A stretch of DNA of 5,296 bases from Microcoleaceae cyanobacterium UBA11344. GTDB taxonomy: Bacteria; Cyanobacteriota; Cyanobacteriia; Cyanobacteriales; Microcoleaceae. The stretch lies in assembly GCA_003483675.1 (NCBI GenBank), contig DMYK01000201.1:239-5534 (forward strand), read 5' to 3'. Shown here one piece after another: positions 5,012-5,296 of the stretch. The number at the start of each line of letters is the position of its first letter. The stretch's first letter is position 1. Made by a program: the position numbers and the translations under genes. The notes under the pieces were generated by a model. It searched no databases. It saw only the letters and a list, made by a program, of their open reading frames with translations, and was not told the origin of the DNA.

Positions 5012-5296
5012 TTAATTTACTGTTTCAATTGTCGGGAATCCTTCGGCATTCACCCACGCAATTTGAGCAATGCGTCGATCGCGAGCATATTCCCGCGCCG
5101 CCTCCTCCGTCTCGCGACTCTCTAAATCTATTTCTACCCGCACTAGGTCGCTAGACTCTCGGAGTTTTCTCGCGTACAAAAAAGCGGCCGCCGCAGCTTC
5201 AGGGGTTTGAGGCACAACTAAATAGTCGCTGGCTGGGGTCTCTGAGGCCATGAGACCCTCGGTTAGCAAAATTTGGTGCAAATCTTCAATATTGAG
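5012..5296 (-). CDS. hisZ: ATP phosphoribosyltransferase regulatory subunit HisZ, C-terminal part (cut by window edge)
   Basis: HisZ is a catalytically dead paralogue of histidyl-tRNA synthetase that assembles with short-form HisG and permits its feedback-controlled first step of histidine biosynthesis in the cytoplasm. The frame stays open to the right edge, so 94 C-terminal residues are visible and the true start is outside. They begin LNIEDLHQILL, the end of the class II core. TPASDYLVVP then opens the C-terminal domain, followed by an alanine-rich helix (EAAAAAFLYARKLRE), LVRVEIDLESR, and EYARDRRIAQIAWVNAEG near the end. The match is to cyanobacterial HisZ as I remember it. The tail lacks the usual HisRS anticodon-binding signature, so a true HisRS is less likely. 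An apparent TTG start at 5281 is not the real start. The MBOAT ATG lies 75 bp downstream. Confidence 0.75.
   Translation of the reverse strand, partial: LNIEDLHQILLTEGLMASETPASDYLVVPQTPEAAAAAFLYARKLRESSDLVRVEIDLESRETEEAAREYARDRRIAQIAWVNAEGFPTIETVN

Noticed and set aside
5012..5281. A complete 89-aa protein starting at TTG 5281
   Set aside because: The same frame continues with HisZ-like sequence (LNIED) to the window edge, so this is the tail of a longer gene.

Overview
The window looks cyanobacterial, probably a filamentous Oscillatoria/Microcoleus-type genome, although I cannot fix the genus. CGATCG is very frequent (at least a dozen sites). Three full HIP1 palindromes (GCGATCGC) lie at 1619-1626, 2566-2573 and 3616-3623, each inside a coding region. 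The intergenic DNA carries dispersed-repeat types familiar from these genomes: a CCCCCT/AGGGGG hairpin at the left edge and 9-nt-periodic 'CGCGAAGGA' repeats in the middle. All proteins read as typical cyanobacterial versions of their families.

All six recognisable genes lie on the minus strand, so transcription runs right to left. At the right edge is the C-terminal part of hisZ, the regulatory subunit of the first enzyme of histidine synthesis. After 75 bp come two genes only 19 bp apart: an AlgI-type MBOAT membrane O-acyltransferase and a membrane-anchored SGNH hydrolase/acyltransferase. Together these look like a surface-polysaccharide O-acylation pair. A small ferredoxin with a predicted 3Fe-4S/4Fe-4S pattern follows 32 bp later. 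The four could share transcripts, but no experimental evidence is available here.

The 289 bp between 1883 and 2171 have no gene. They hold three copies of one repeat family, two direct (41/42 identical) and one inverted. The inverted copy and the copy next to the ferredoxin can fold into a stem of about 38 base-pair columns in minus-sense RNA.

The left part holds a JAMM (Mov34/MPN) metalloprotease and, 79 bp downstream, a MoeB/MoeZ-type E1-like adenylyltransferase fused to a rhodanese domain. In mycobacteria this enzyme pair charges the ubiquitin-like sulfur carrier CysO and then processes it, making cysteine. The neighbourhood therefore suggests a sulfur-carrier module, but no carrier gene is in the window.

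The most striking anomaly is in the MBOAT gene. Its canonical MLFNS start and first membrane segment are present at 4936-4853, in a different frame from the remaining 430 residues. A single missing base near 4851-4852 would explain this. It is either a sequencing error or a real frameshift that removes the first helix. I did not find a clearly new biological system. The best leads are the frameshift, the strand-polarised repeat hairpin behind the ferredoxin, and the linked JAMM/MoeZ pair.
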